DNA from: Plecoglossus altivelis
Taxonomy: Eukaryota; Chordata; Actinopteri; Osmeriformes; Plecoglossidae
Direction: 5' to 3'
Length of the DNA stretch: 64,000 nucleotides
Assembly (NCBI GenBank): GCA_036571765.1
Contig: BROE01000004.1
Coordinates: forward strand, 4,680,453 to 4,744,452
Position numbers and translations under genes: made by a program
Shown: positions 48,472-58,554 of the stretch, one piece after another
How the letters are laid out: each line of letters begins with the position of its first letter
Numbering within the stretch: position 1 is the stretch's first letter
Notes under the pieces: model-generated
What the model was told of the DNA's origin: nothing
What the model saw: only the letters and a program-made list of their open reading frames with translations
Database searches by the model: none

Positions 48472-48916
48472 GTTTAAATAAAGTTAAGGCTGCGTTCATA
48501 TTAAACAATTACATCTACATTCATTTGAAAGCATGCTTTTTCAACAAGTGTGTTTATCTTAGCAGAGCGCACAAAGCCCAGACAAACCACCATGTCATCT
48601 TATTCAAGTATTTAATTGTGAAATCAGTCCAAGCCTACAGAAAGCTAGATCCTTAACAGAAATCCAGTACACACTCGAGACTCATGTTGTACTGCTTGCG
48701 AGACACAAATACATAAAGCTATATTGGGAAAGTGGAGTTATGGCCTTGAGTTCCTCAACTTAATGGGATTAATTTGGTGCAGGAGTGTTTCCAAGGAGCG
48801 TGGCCTGTATCAAGACAGAGCAGCAAGATCAGAAGCTAGACTCTTACACAATTTGGCAAAGCATTAAGAATCATCTGTCTGGCCTGTGCTGAGAGAAGGT
48901 TTTAGGACATAGTGGA

Positions 48917-48960
48917 ACACACACGCAGACACACAAACACAAACACACAAACACACACAG
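48917..48960. repeat. CA microsatellite
   Basis: Impure (CA)n with AAACACA interruptions. Confidence 0.75.
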
Positions 48961-49055
48961 CACCTATTACCAGATGGTTAAGAGAAAGCAGAACCAGGGG
49001 AATTGTGAACACACTCATTTCTTTAATGGTTACATCCTCCTACACACCCTAACCA

Positions 49056-49120
49056 CGCGCGCACACACGCACACACACGCACACACACGCACACACACGC
49101 ACACACACGCACACACACAC
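49056..49120. repeat. 10-bp CGCACACACA tandem repeat
   Basis: CA run with CG every tenth base, at least five copies in register, a regular higher-order pattern on a CA background. Confidence 0.9.
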
Positions 49121-49624
49121 TCACTCGCCTATACTTCTGCTCTTCTAAAGTGAAACACCCATATGCACCACTCCTCAGACACAGAAATAATCTCTTTTGC
49201 ACAGACACATTCAGTACACTTAACCAAACACACATACACACACATACATACACACAGACTGTCTCCCCGCCTCTTCCAAGCAATCAGGAGCTGGGAATAG
49301 GAAGGAGAGAGAGGAAGCAGGCAGCCATTCACAGGCTGGGAACAGGGAGAGGAAAAAAAAACACCCGGAACCTGGAATTTACGAAGGAAAAAACAACAGC
49401 CTTCCAAAAATACCACAGAACCATCTCCGCAGATAAACAGAAATATTATTCCACCGTTGCTTAGGATGTCTCTTTTTACTCTCTTCCTCCTTCGACCCCT
49501 ACACCCCTCTTTCTCTTTCTCTCACTCACTCCCTCCCTCCCTCCCAAGACACCAAGTCTGCAGAGCTAATTAGCTAACCTCATTAGCAGCCAGAGGTGAT
49601 GCCAGTCTCATCAGGGCAGAGACC

Positions 49625-49720
49625 TGACCCATCCACCAGGCTAGATACCTGGCCCCTCCACCAGGCCAGATACCTGGCCCCTCCACCAGGCCAGATACCT
49701 GGCCCCTCCACCAGGCCAGA
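49625..49720. repeat. 25-bp minisatellite, about 3.5 copies
   Basis: AGATACCTGGCCCCTCCACC + AGGCC starts at 49643, 49668 and 49693. Each unit contains inverted CCAGG/CCTGG pairs able to form small hairpins. Confidence 0.92.
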
Positions 49721-50039
49721 GGGTTCTCCCCACTGGGATGAGTCAGGCTCAAGTGTTTTACCCTGTCCCTTCCTTCTCCGCCACAGCCGTTTACATAAGC
49801 GCTTCCTATAGGGCAGAGTGGTGGGGTCCACCGCCAGCACTGTCACGCAAGCGCATCTCCTCGGCTGTCGTCCGGTGCCTTGGTGCAGGTTCTCAGAGAA
49901 AGGCCAGCACGTATGCCTTGTTTGTTTGTAAATGTGAAAAGGACAGGGGTATGAGATTCTCTCACACTAAGGCTCAGGAATCTAGACACGGGGTGGCTTG
50001 AAGGACTTAGGAAGTCATCTGTGGGTGTGTTTTTGTGCG

Positions 50040-50092
50040 TGTGTGTGAGTGTTGTGTATGTGTGTGTGTGTGTGTGTGGGGGGGGGGGGGTA
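50040..50092. repeat. TG microsatellite with 12-base G-run
   Basis: (TG)n followed by a pure G-run and TATGTGAGGGGGG. Confidence 0.85.
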
Positions 50093-51429
50093 TGTGAGGG
50101 GGGTCCTTCATGGAATGACCAACATTACCAAGCCAGACCTGAGAAATGTGTGCTACAATTCGGAGCCAAAAATACACATCCTCCATTGTCTTCTGGTTTT
50201 CTGTGTCGGTGACTTGACCGTTCCGCTAAGTGAAAACCGCAGAATCGCCTCGGTGACAGAGAATACCACGGTGACAGAGCCTTTCCTGTGGGTGATTGGC
50301 AAAGGTCGCCGACCCTGAGGTCATTTCCTCTGACCTTGGTTTCCTAATTGATTCAATTTCCAGACCAATGGCCAGCTATTAGGATTCCCTGACAGACTCA
50401 GAGCCAGACCTTACTTTTCATCATCATAAGGCCACTTTTCGAAGTCCACGGGGACGGCTGACCGTTCGTTTTTCAACGATGTCAGCCTGCCCCCACCCAT
50501 TACACAATGAGTCATGCTCACATCCATGTCATAATTACAGCCTGTCCTCCCTAACCACCTTCATGACAACCCCCATCCCTCTATGACATCACCACACCTC
50601 GTCGGTGATCCACAACAGATGTTGGTGGATGAAGACGCGAGGATGAGGAGCGTCGGAGAGTGGCAGTCCCTGTTACCTGTGGTAGAGAACACCCAACGCA
50701 GCGATGAGGGGTGTGACAGCTCTCTGCGTCACCTACAGGACCTTAACCCTGTCACCTCAGTCTTATGACCCCTTATTACCGATTATGACAGCATGGTGAG
50801 GTCACTCGGTTCCACCTTAGGACATCAAGGGTGTGATTTTGGTTTTGCATCGGTGAAAGGGACAGATAACAGTGTTTGAAAATAGCAATAATCACCTGAA
50901 GTAAATAATAATTTAGGGTTTTAATTAGGCGTCCGCACTATTGGATTCATACTTGGGTTCATACTTTAAGAGATGTGCACGTTTGTATTTCCATAAGGTT
51001 GCTTTTCATTTGCATTTGCCTTCCAAACAAGCGATATAGTCCTGTAGACGAATCTCATAACCCGCCTTCATGTCTCATTATCCAGCCAAAGTACACTATC
51101 TGCTCTGACGCACCAGTTACGTGTTGCAGACGGAGAAGAGTTCTAGCAAATCCTGTTAGTTAATGTGTCCCATTGTAAACTGCAGATTTCTGATTTCTTT
51201 GATTACCTTGTGACAATGTGTTGCTCTTACTGAAGATCTTAATCTCCAGCCGTGTCTGTTTATTAGCTTTGGTGATGGACATTTTCCCATACCCATGTCT
51301 TATTTAAACAAGCATGCGCCCCACGTTCAGCTTTAATCACAAACTCCTCTTTAAAGTAAACACAACTAGTAAGGCTGTCAGACAGACAAGCAACAAAACC
51401 AAGTTTGTGGTTTGGAGGCACGGTGCCCG

Positions 51430-51498
51430 TGTGAGTGTGTGTGCATGTGTGTGAGTGTACGTGTGTGTGTGTGCGTATACGCATGTGTCTGTGTGTCA
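51430..51498. repeat. TG microsatellite
   Basis: TG with GAGTG, CATG and CGTG interruptions. Confidence 0.8.
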
Positions 51499-51805
51499 GT
51501 GCCCCCACCTAGAGCATTATTACATCGGGCCAATAGGAGAATGGGACCACACTCTAGCACATCCTGTTTGACTTGACCTCAGAGGATATTCTCCTTTCCC
51601 AAGCAAACAAACCTCTGGGCTTTTGGATCGTACCAACGTCGGAGGGGAAGGGAGCGGACGGGAGCTGGGGGGTGTCTGGGGGTGTCTGGGTTAGAGGATC
51701 AGATGGTACAGCCGGACTTCAGAAGCCCAGAAGAAGTCAGGAGAGATACTCCAACAAACACAATGAACAGACTTACCGATTGCTCAACCATGCACCCCCA
51801 GCCAC

Positions 51806-51826
51806 CTACACACACACACACACACA
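51806..51826. repeat. CA microsatellite
   Basis: Pure (CA)n. Confidence 0.8.
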
Positions 51827-52105
51827 AAGATGGATGTGTGCTACATTACCCAGTCTGAGGTAGGGTCCTACGATCAGAAGAAAGAGTCCATTTAAAAGTA
51901 AGTAGTAAGTACAAAATGGCTACATCGTGTTACGCAACCATCTGAAGTTGCCATAGGCAAGCTGTTTCCAGAAAACATATTTGAATTGCCTCTCTAGTAG
52001 AGGATATGGGATCACCTTCCTCTCCCCAAATCTGTCCTCAGGAGAGGGAACCACCCAGATTGGTCTCATCAGTGTATTTTTGAGTTACCTTTCCCGCTTG
52101 TGTTG

Positions 52106-52122
52106 AGGGTTAGGGTTAGGGT
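52106..52122 (+). repeat. Short interstitial telomere-type motif
   Basis: AGGGTTAGGGTTAGGGT, nearly three vertebrate telomere units in unique sequence. Confidence 0.7.
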
Positions 52123-55100
52123 GAGCACGCGGCGTCCTCATGTACAGCACAAGCAGCATGGAGCCCAACTGTCAACCATTTTAAATCGCACTCCTGCGCC
52201 ACCGACTCCATTTTCTCGGCCGTGTTTGTGCCACGCCGCTTTGCGGGGTGGACCACGCTTTGGAGGGAGGCTCCCTAGGATTAACTCTCCCTCCTGGCGC
52301 TAATCCCACTATGCCCAAGGCTTTGCATGGACGCAGCATCCTCTTACTAAGACCAGCTCTTTCCGCCATGGAGCAGTGGCATGGTGCCACCGAGCCCAGC
52401 GAGCATGGCCACGATGCCTTTTATGAGATTCCTTTCCTCCCTGCTCGGTCCGCTCTGTGACGTCACCTAGGCTGAAGTCAAATGGAAGTCCTCGTTAGAA
52501 CTTTGATCGCAATAAAGGTGCAAGAAAGAGGACTAAACGTTTGAATACGTTGTCGGACGGACAGTTGTGTGTACATATCTCCAGGGTGTGGCTGGGGTTG
52601 GCTTAAAGGTGTCGATTCTTTCATCATGAGGTAAACCTCTTATTCTGCAGCAGGAGGTCCGGCTCTAATCTGCATTCTCCATCTCCAACACACGTTTCAT
52701 CAATTCAATCTGAAAGCATTACCAGAGGCGAGCTTTTGTCTGAACTGGATGAATAACCCAGAGCCTCCACAGGTTTTCATTGTCCTTCAGGGGGCTTTTA
52801 TCAAGTTCAGGTGCTGCTGCTTTCTAATAGAGATGGGGCTATCTTTAGCCTATAGACTGGGTTTCCATGGAGACCACAACGAAGGGCCGTAAACGCTGCA
52901 AATTTATGCAACCTATATACTTAGAGGAGCAATACTGTCAGCCTACCCACCGTGAAGGGAGTGGATTCTGGAATTCATTTCCATCTGTTTCCAATACACT
53001 TCACTGTAGCTGGACTGTTTCACCTTAACCCGTAAAAATGTAAAATGTAAAGCGCTAGCTTGCATTAGGTTTGCCTCTCTTGAAACGGTTGCATTGTGTC
53101 GGGTTGGTTTCCTGCATTTCGTCATCTTACACCAGTACTCTCACAGCTGCAATGAGAACTCAGCTATTCAGATGACTTACCGATCCCAAATCAGGCAATT
53201 ATTTTGTAGCTTTCCCGGCCCATATACACTGAAAATGCACAGGCAGGTATGTGTCAAAGGCAATGATCAACACACAACGGCTAAAAACATTTTGAAAAAA
53301 AAACAGAAAACGATGACTTAAATGAAACATTTGATTTAGCACAGTTACATGGGCTTTGGTGTGGACATGGAAAACAAGAAGTCATCGCCCAAGCGACAGC
53401 CTCAACACTTCCTCCAGTGTGAACGTGTTACCCACCCTCAATGAACGAGCGTTCGGTTCCACGGACAAGCCGGGATCTGCGATGACATCACCCTGGCCTC
53501 AGGTTATATAGTAGGTGAGTTATTTAGCCAAACAACGTGGCAGTTCATGTTGCCAGTGTCCTAATGGAAATGCTGGGATGCTGCGGGCATAGGCTGCTGT
53601 TTACTAAACAGAGCTCGTTTTGAGGATGGTAGAAAAGTTCCAAAACAGGCCCGCTGTGTGCAGCCTACTGTTCCTCTGTGAGGAAAAGGCTGGTCTGGGT
53701 CTAGAACAGCATTATGCTCCTTCAGACGTCATTGAGGAAATTTTTACCCATCTGACAGAAGTCTTTTGTTTCGGAGAACTCCCTTTGGTCGCAGGGACAC
53801 GTCACAGAGGAAATGGACAGAGCCGGAGAAAGTGATTGGTGGACTTAACGAAAGCTCCTACTGAAGCGCCAGACAATGTTTCGGTAGAGCTGGATATAAC
53901 TAGAGAACATGATCACTCCAGGGAGACTGAAAACCGCAGGGCCGACTCCCTTTCTATGACCTTTTATGGAGGTCATCCTCTCGCTTCCTTAATAGAGCTG
54001 TTTCCAGGGTGATGAATGAGATGCCGTTCTAGGCTGGATCTGGCGTTTGAACCCGGGGGTCTTACAGCACCCTGTTAACCCTCCTCTCTCTCTGCACCAG
54101 TGTCAATCTGTTCCAACATATTGGCCGTCCTTCGCTTAAATCAAGATTTACTCTGCTTTTACGACGGCGCACAGCTGGACTTCAAGAAAGACCAGGCTGA
54201 GCAGAGCTGGGAACCCCAAGATCAACACTGCAGGAGGTCTGGTGGATGACAGCAGTGGACCACATAGACCGGACCTCTTGTCACACAGCAGCCATTCAAA
54301 ACAAGCCCGGTTGTTCGGCAAGCTTTAGAAACAGGTTGGTTAGATGTAATTCTCACTGTCTGTTACATTGAGAACTATTCAGATGGCTTTCATTTCATCC
54401 CGGCCCCTCTATATTGGAGAAGAAAACACATCCAGCTATAAAGGGAGAAAACGTCACGGCAAATTGTTTGATTCAACAGCATTCTTTGCATTCCTTCTAC
54501 AACAATAGATATTCTGGTGGCTGTGCTCCAAACAAGTCGGCTGTGTACACTTTCTTGTCAGAGGATCACAGCTTTCGTGAGAACAGCCAAAATGGTGAGA
54601 AAATAATTGAGTGGAAAGAGGGGGGGGGGGGGTTGTTTGTCACAAACAGCCAGAGAACAGAAATGGTCTAGGCCCAAACCCGGCTCAGCTCCACCTACCC
54701 AGAACCCTTAAACCTCCAAATAGACCTGACCACGACCGTAGACCTCCAACTACACCTGACCACAACCACCAGACCTCAGGCTCTCTCGCTGACCCCTCAC
54801 AGAGACCAAGGGGTGGAACACGGGGCAGATTTGTAAGGGTTAACGCTCTCTCTCCCTCATTCATTCCTCCGTTCTATACTTCTCCTCCCATCTTCCCCCC
54901 CAATAAGTCTGACCCAGACCCCCCCACCTCCTCCCCCCCACGGGCCGGCGGAACTCTGGGGCAGGAAGTGGACACCAGGACGTGAAGTCTGGGCTGGGAG
55001 ACCCCGCTGTGTTGACTGAAGGCTTGAAACCCTTTGATGCACGTTTTCAATGCATGCAGATCCCTCATCTGTGGTTGCAGACCTGGCATGAACAGAACCA

Positions 55101-55414
55101 GAGAACTGAGTTTGTTCTGGGTCGAGCTATTCTCTAGAGCTGCACAATGATGCAGTGTCAGCAAAGGAAATCACAGAAAAACACATCAGAGAAACCACAA
55201 AAACACTTGCTGACAGTTTCTCAGACTCTCTTTGGACTTGTGGCTTAGCGCGGCTATGTAGGCATGTCTTGCTGCAATCTTACAGAGAGAGTGCAACTTA
55301 TCTCATAGTTATCATCTCCTTAACAATTATGGGTAACTGCTATCTGAGTAGACAGAAAACGATAAGTGATTGATCTGCAGTGGGTAGATAATTCAATATT
55401 TCAGACAAGAGTAA
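52123..55414. other. Unique intergenic stretch
   Basis: Few arrays. The part 52140-52460 is moderately CpG-rich. A G-run lies at 54621-54632, and two diverged copies of an ACCTGACCACGACC-type motif lie at 54724-54770. No gene recognised. Confidence 0.45.
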
Positions 55415-55620
55415 GATGGAAGAGAGAGAGCGAGGGGGGACGGAAGAGATAGAGAGAGATGGGGAGAGTGAAAGGGAGAGAAAGAGAGAAAGATAGAGCA
55501 CATGTAAGACAGAGAAAGAGCAAGCGATATAGAAAGATTTTTTTAAATGAGAGAGAACAAGAAAGTAAGAGAGAGAGATAGAGCGTGAGAGTGAGCATAA
55601 GAAAGAAAGAGAGAGAGAGC
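55415..55620. repeat. GA-rich tract
   Basis: AGAGAGAGA and AAAGAGAG modules with GATA inserts over about 200 bases. Long Ser/Leu frames on the minus strand are artefacts. Confidence 0.8.
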
Positions 55621-57189
55621 TCATGGCCTGAGTCTGAGCAGACAGAATTATGATTGAGTAGATATTGCCCAAAGGGTCCATTTTAGCTGGTTAAAGACCT
55701 GCTTGTCGTTTGGCTTTACGGGTAGTGCTGGATATATAGTGTTATCATCTGTGCTTAGTTGCTGAACCTCCAATAAACTACACATGTGACATTCTTTATG
55801 GCAGTTTTATGCCAGCTGAATTGGAGACATATGGCTTTAAAGGAGATAGCACAGGTAATATTCGCCATTAGAGAAAATTATATGGCAGAGGTGTAATAAA
55901 GGCTGCAATTTTCAAATCACTGCCTGTCTACGCAATCAGACAAAACACAATGACAGATTGTTAGTGAGGAGGTGGTGCCCAAAGTCAACAATGGAAAAAA
56001 TGAAAAAAACATTTATTTTTATTTTTTTTACAAATAGTGATGAACACGCAGTGTTTGAATTCAAACAGATCCATACGGAGGCGGACAATCAGGTCTTCAC
56101 TTATTAGATAGTCCATCCAGCCAGAAAGCACAGAGTTCACATTTAACAATTTCCAACCATAAATAGACAATGAACAAGACAATGAAAACAGATGACATGT
56201 TGATATCAGAGCTGGGTAGTCTTGAGTAAACAGGCGCACAGGGCTGGCTGACACGCTACATGCACCACGCCTGAGCATAGTATCTTAGTGGGCCCTTTAT
56301 AGAAGTAACAGGTGTGTCAATAAGCCATGCTCGGAACCAACTCACTCTGTCTGCCCCCTGCAAACACAGCAAACACAGGCTCCGCTCGCTCGGCACTCTG
56401 GGCAACCCACAGATAGCTACCATCTGAGAACAGATGGAATAGAAACAGGAGGTCAAACGGAGGCATGGGAATAGAACAGCGGCCATTTGAAGAGTAGAAT
56501 GGAGAAATTCAAATCATCATTTTAAACAAATAATGACTGATGGTAGATTTCCCTCCTTTTTGACAGTTTATAAGAAAAAATATAAAGATAGGGCCTTTAT
56601 TTGAGTCTCTGTCCTGCATGACGTTCTGATGTGGTGACTGAGCTGTCGTTTTAAAGATACACCTTTTAATACATAACTTTAGATTCGGGAAACAATTTTA
56701 TTACAGAAAATTAAGAAGGCGTCCAATTGTTTTCCAAATGGAACTGTAACAACATGTTGAAGGAGAAGACGAAACAGTCTCCCATCTTCAAATGGCTCGC
56801 GCTTGCAAGTCTCTCGCCAGATGGTAGGCAAATAAATAAATAAAATTGGAACCATAGTTTGTGAGCAAAAAGGCCTAGCACATCCAATCGGATAATAAAA
56901 AACACACTGTTCGGATATTGGCAAAACATCGGGAACAGGCTACTGCATCCACGTGCACCCACTCAGCCTCTCGCTCTACGCTCACGCGCTCTTTCTTTGG
57001 ATGCAACATAAAACAGCAAATTTACAAGAGGGTGGAAATGTGTCCAGTCACCAATGAATAGTGTATAGGCCATCAAATGATGAGCGTTTTTAAACCTATA
57101 GCGTGGGAAATCATATATGCATTACCCTTGAGACGCTTAACGGCATAGGCCTATGGAAAAGAATAAGCCAATTTTACGGATGCAGGTGT
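55621..57189. other. Unique AT-rich segment upstream of dll4
   Basis: No array. Several AT-rich runs (55998-56035, 56571-56590, 56831-56846). No exon-like frame on either strand. Confidence 0.45.
57102..57109 (+). promoter_or_regulatory. RBPJ-type site upstream of dll4
   Basis: CGTGGGAA, an exact match to the RBPJ/CSL consensus, about 1 kb upstream of the inferred start site. A single copy this long is expected about twice per 64 kb by chance, so position is the main argument. Confidence 0.3.
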
Positions 57190-57194
57190 GTGTG

Positions 57195-57242
<48 letters not shown>
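57190..57242. repeat. GA microsatellite 0.85 kb upstream of dll4
   Basis: Pure (GA)n of about 44 bases preceded by TGTGTGTGCGA. Confidence 0.92.
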
Positions 57243-57243
<1 letters not shown>

Positions 57244-57354
57244 ACATTTACATACAGCTGAATAGTTATGTCTCCCCCGCACATTAAACCCGCATGAGAA
57301 CGAAGAGAGGGGCACGCGTCCCAACAATAGGAGGCACGCTGCCGTTGAGCTGTA

Positions 57355-57425
57355 AAGACCAAGGGTGGGCAACATGCGGCACGCGCCGCTGAAAGATACT
57401 GCGTTCGCAAACCACTATAAAAGCA
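57355..57425. other. Possible hAT-type terminal fragment with a TATA-like box
   Basis: CAAGGGTGGGCAACATGCGGC resembles the CAGGGGTGGGCAA...GCGGC ends of hAT-superfamily elements. A TATAAAAG lies at 57416-57423 in the dll4 direction. Neither a matching opposite end nor a transcript is visible. Confidence 0.25.
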
Positions 57426-57652
57426 CACGTAGCCTAGAATATTGACAAATTGTTTTGTTTTTTTCTTTCTACATTTGTGGTTGCTCTATGTGCAGGTGTT
57501 TTCACTTTTAATACGTTTGATGTGTTATGTGATATGTTGGCTGTGATGTATAAACTTAGGCCTAATTACAAGTGGAGCAACCGCTTGTCTTTCACTCATA
57601 AAAGCTAAAACTATTCTGCAGGGAAATAATACCGTTCTTTGCTAAACGCACC

Positions 57653-57695
57653 TAGTGTGTGTGTGTGTGTGTTGTGTTGTGGGGGGGGGGAGGAG
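57653..57695. repeat. TG microsatellite with G-run
   Basis: (TG)n, TTGTGTTGTG and a 10-base G-run, about 0.4 kb upstream of the dll4 start site. Confidence 0.85.
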
Positions 57696-58028
57696 AACCA
57701 GCTCGTTCAGATGAACCAACCTTTCAGCCGCCCTTGCAAGCTGAGCTTGAATGGAGAGAGGCAAACAATTAAATGTTGACTTTCATTCTAAAGAACTTTA
57801 ATTTGGGCTGCTTGTCTGAATCAAAAAGTGTGTGGAAGCAGTTGAGTGTTGTTGTGTCTTCCTCCCACGCGTAATAAATAGGCTACATCAACAGATGCCA
57901 GAATTGTTATTAATCGCCAAGTCGCCTACGATGATCAGTCTGCATAGCGCTGCTGGGTATTAAATGTGTGTATATCATTGTTGTTGGCTAGAGGGGGTTG
58001 AATATGTAAAAGGGGCGGCGTTTGCGAT

Positions 58029-58038
58029 TGATTGACAG
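58029..58038 (+). promoter_or_regulatory. PBX-MEIS type decamer in dll4 promoter
   Basis: TGATTGACAG is an exact match to the composite site bound by PBX with MEIS/PREP homeoproteins, centred about 35 bp upstream of the TATA box. Function is inferred from the motif only. Confidence 0.45.
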
Positions 58039-58067
58039 TTTATGTAATGAGCGCCACAGCGTAAGTC

Positions 58068-58074
58068 TATAAAT
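58068..58074 (+). promoter_or_regulatory. TATA box of dll4
   Basis: TATAAAT lies 433 bases upstream of the start codon in a compact segment rich in CpG. A plausible initiator follows at the expected distance. Orientation matches the gene. No other TATA box lies between it and the ATG. Confidence 0.6.
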
Positions 58075-58099
58075 TGAAGGAGGCGATGCTCTACGGTTC

Positions 58100-58500
58100 A
58101 TTCACGAGTAATAAGACGAGCGTTGTACATCCACAGCGCAACATTGACGCAGCAAAAGTAGCACCAAAAACAAGCCAGTGTCATCAGCTCAACACGAACC
58201 GACGTAACGATTGTGGAGTACTGTAAATGCAAGGTCCTTACAGAGACGAGAGAAGGACCAGACGTGGATATTGGTCTCGCTTCACCGCTTGGATAACCTG
58301 GGAATAAGAGACGCGTCCTGGTGTTTTGGCACACTCTAAAGGGAGCTAAGGACACGCGGAGAGAGCGAGCGCGAGGAAGGATTTATACCCTTTTGTTGAT
58401 TGAATTCACTCTTTTTAGATTTTACTCCAACACCTTGGAATTGTGGGCATTTTGGGGATATATTGGCGGGTGACGCGGCTGCCCTGGAGAAGTGAAAAGG
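58100..58500 (+). other. dll4: dll4 5' untranslated leader (inferred start)
   Basis: The start is placed about 32 bases downstream of the TATA box at 58068, where TTCATTC at 58097-58103 resembles an initiator. The roughly 400-base leader is CpG-rich in its second half and contains a single upstream ATG at 58227. No splice sites are needed between the promoter and the start codon, so promoter and signal-peptide exon are treated as one exon. The exact first base is inference. Confidence 0.6.
58227..58307 (+). other. Upstream open reading frame in dll4 leader
   Basis: The only ATG between the inferred start site and the dll4 start opens a 26-codon frame ending TAA at 58305-58307, fully upstream of the main ATG. 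Its context is weak (T at -3, C at +4), so leaky scanning is expected. Whether it is translated is unknown. Confidence 0.45.
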
Positions 58501-58554
58501 ATGGCAGCTTGGTTCACCTTTACCTTCGCATTCAGCACTACCATACTCTCACAG
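58501..58554 (+). CDS. dll4: dll4 coding exon 1 (signal peptide)
   Basis: Eighteen codons, MAAWFTFTFAFSTTILSQ, form a hydrophobic signal peptide. The ATG has A at -3 and G at +4, a strong Kozak context, and follows an in-frame non-coding leader. The donor is GTAACA, the weakest of the set, and the intron phase is 0. Confidence 0.9.

Noticed and set aside
54040..54062. tRNA B-box-like GTTTGAACCC
   Set aside because: No matching A-box or cloverleaf could be drawn around it.
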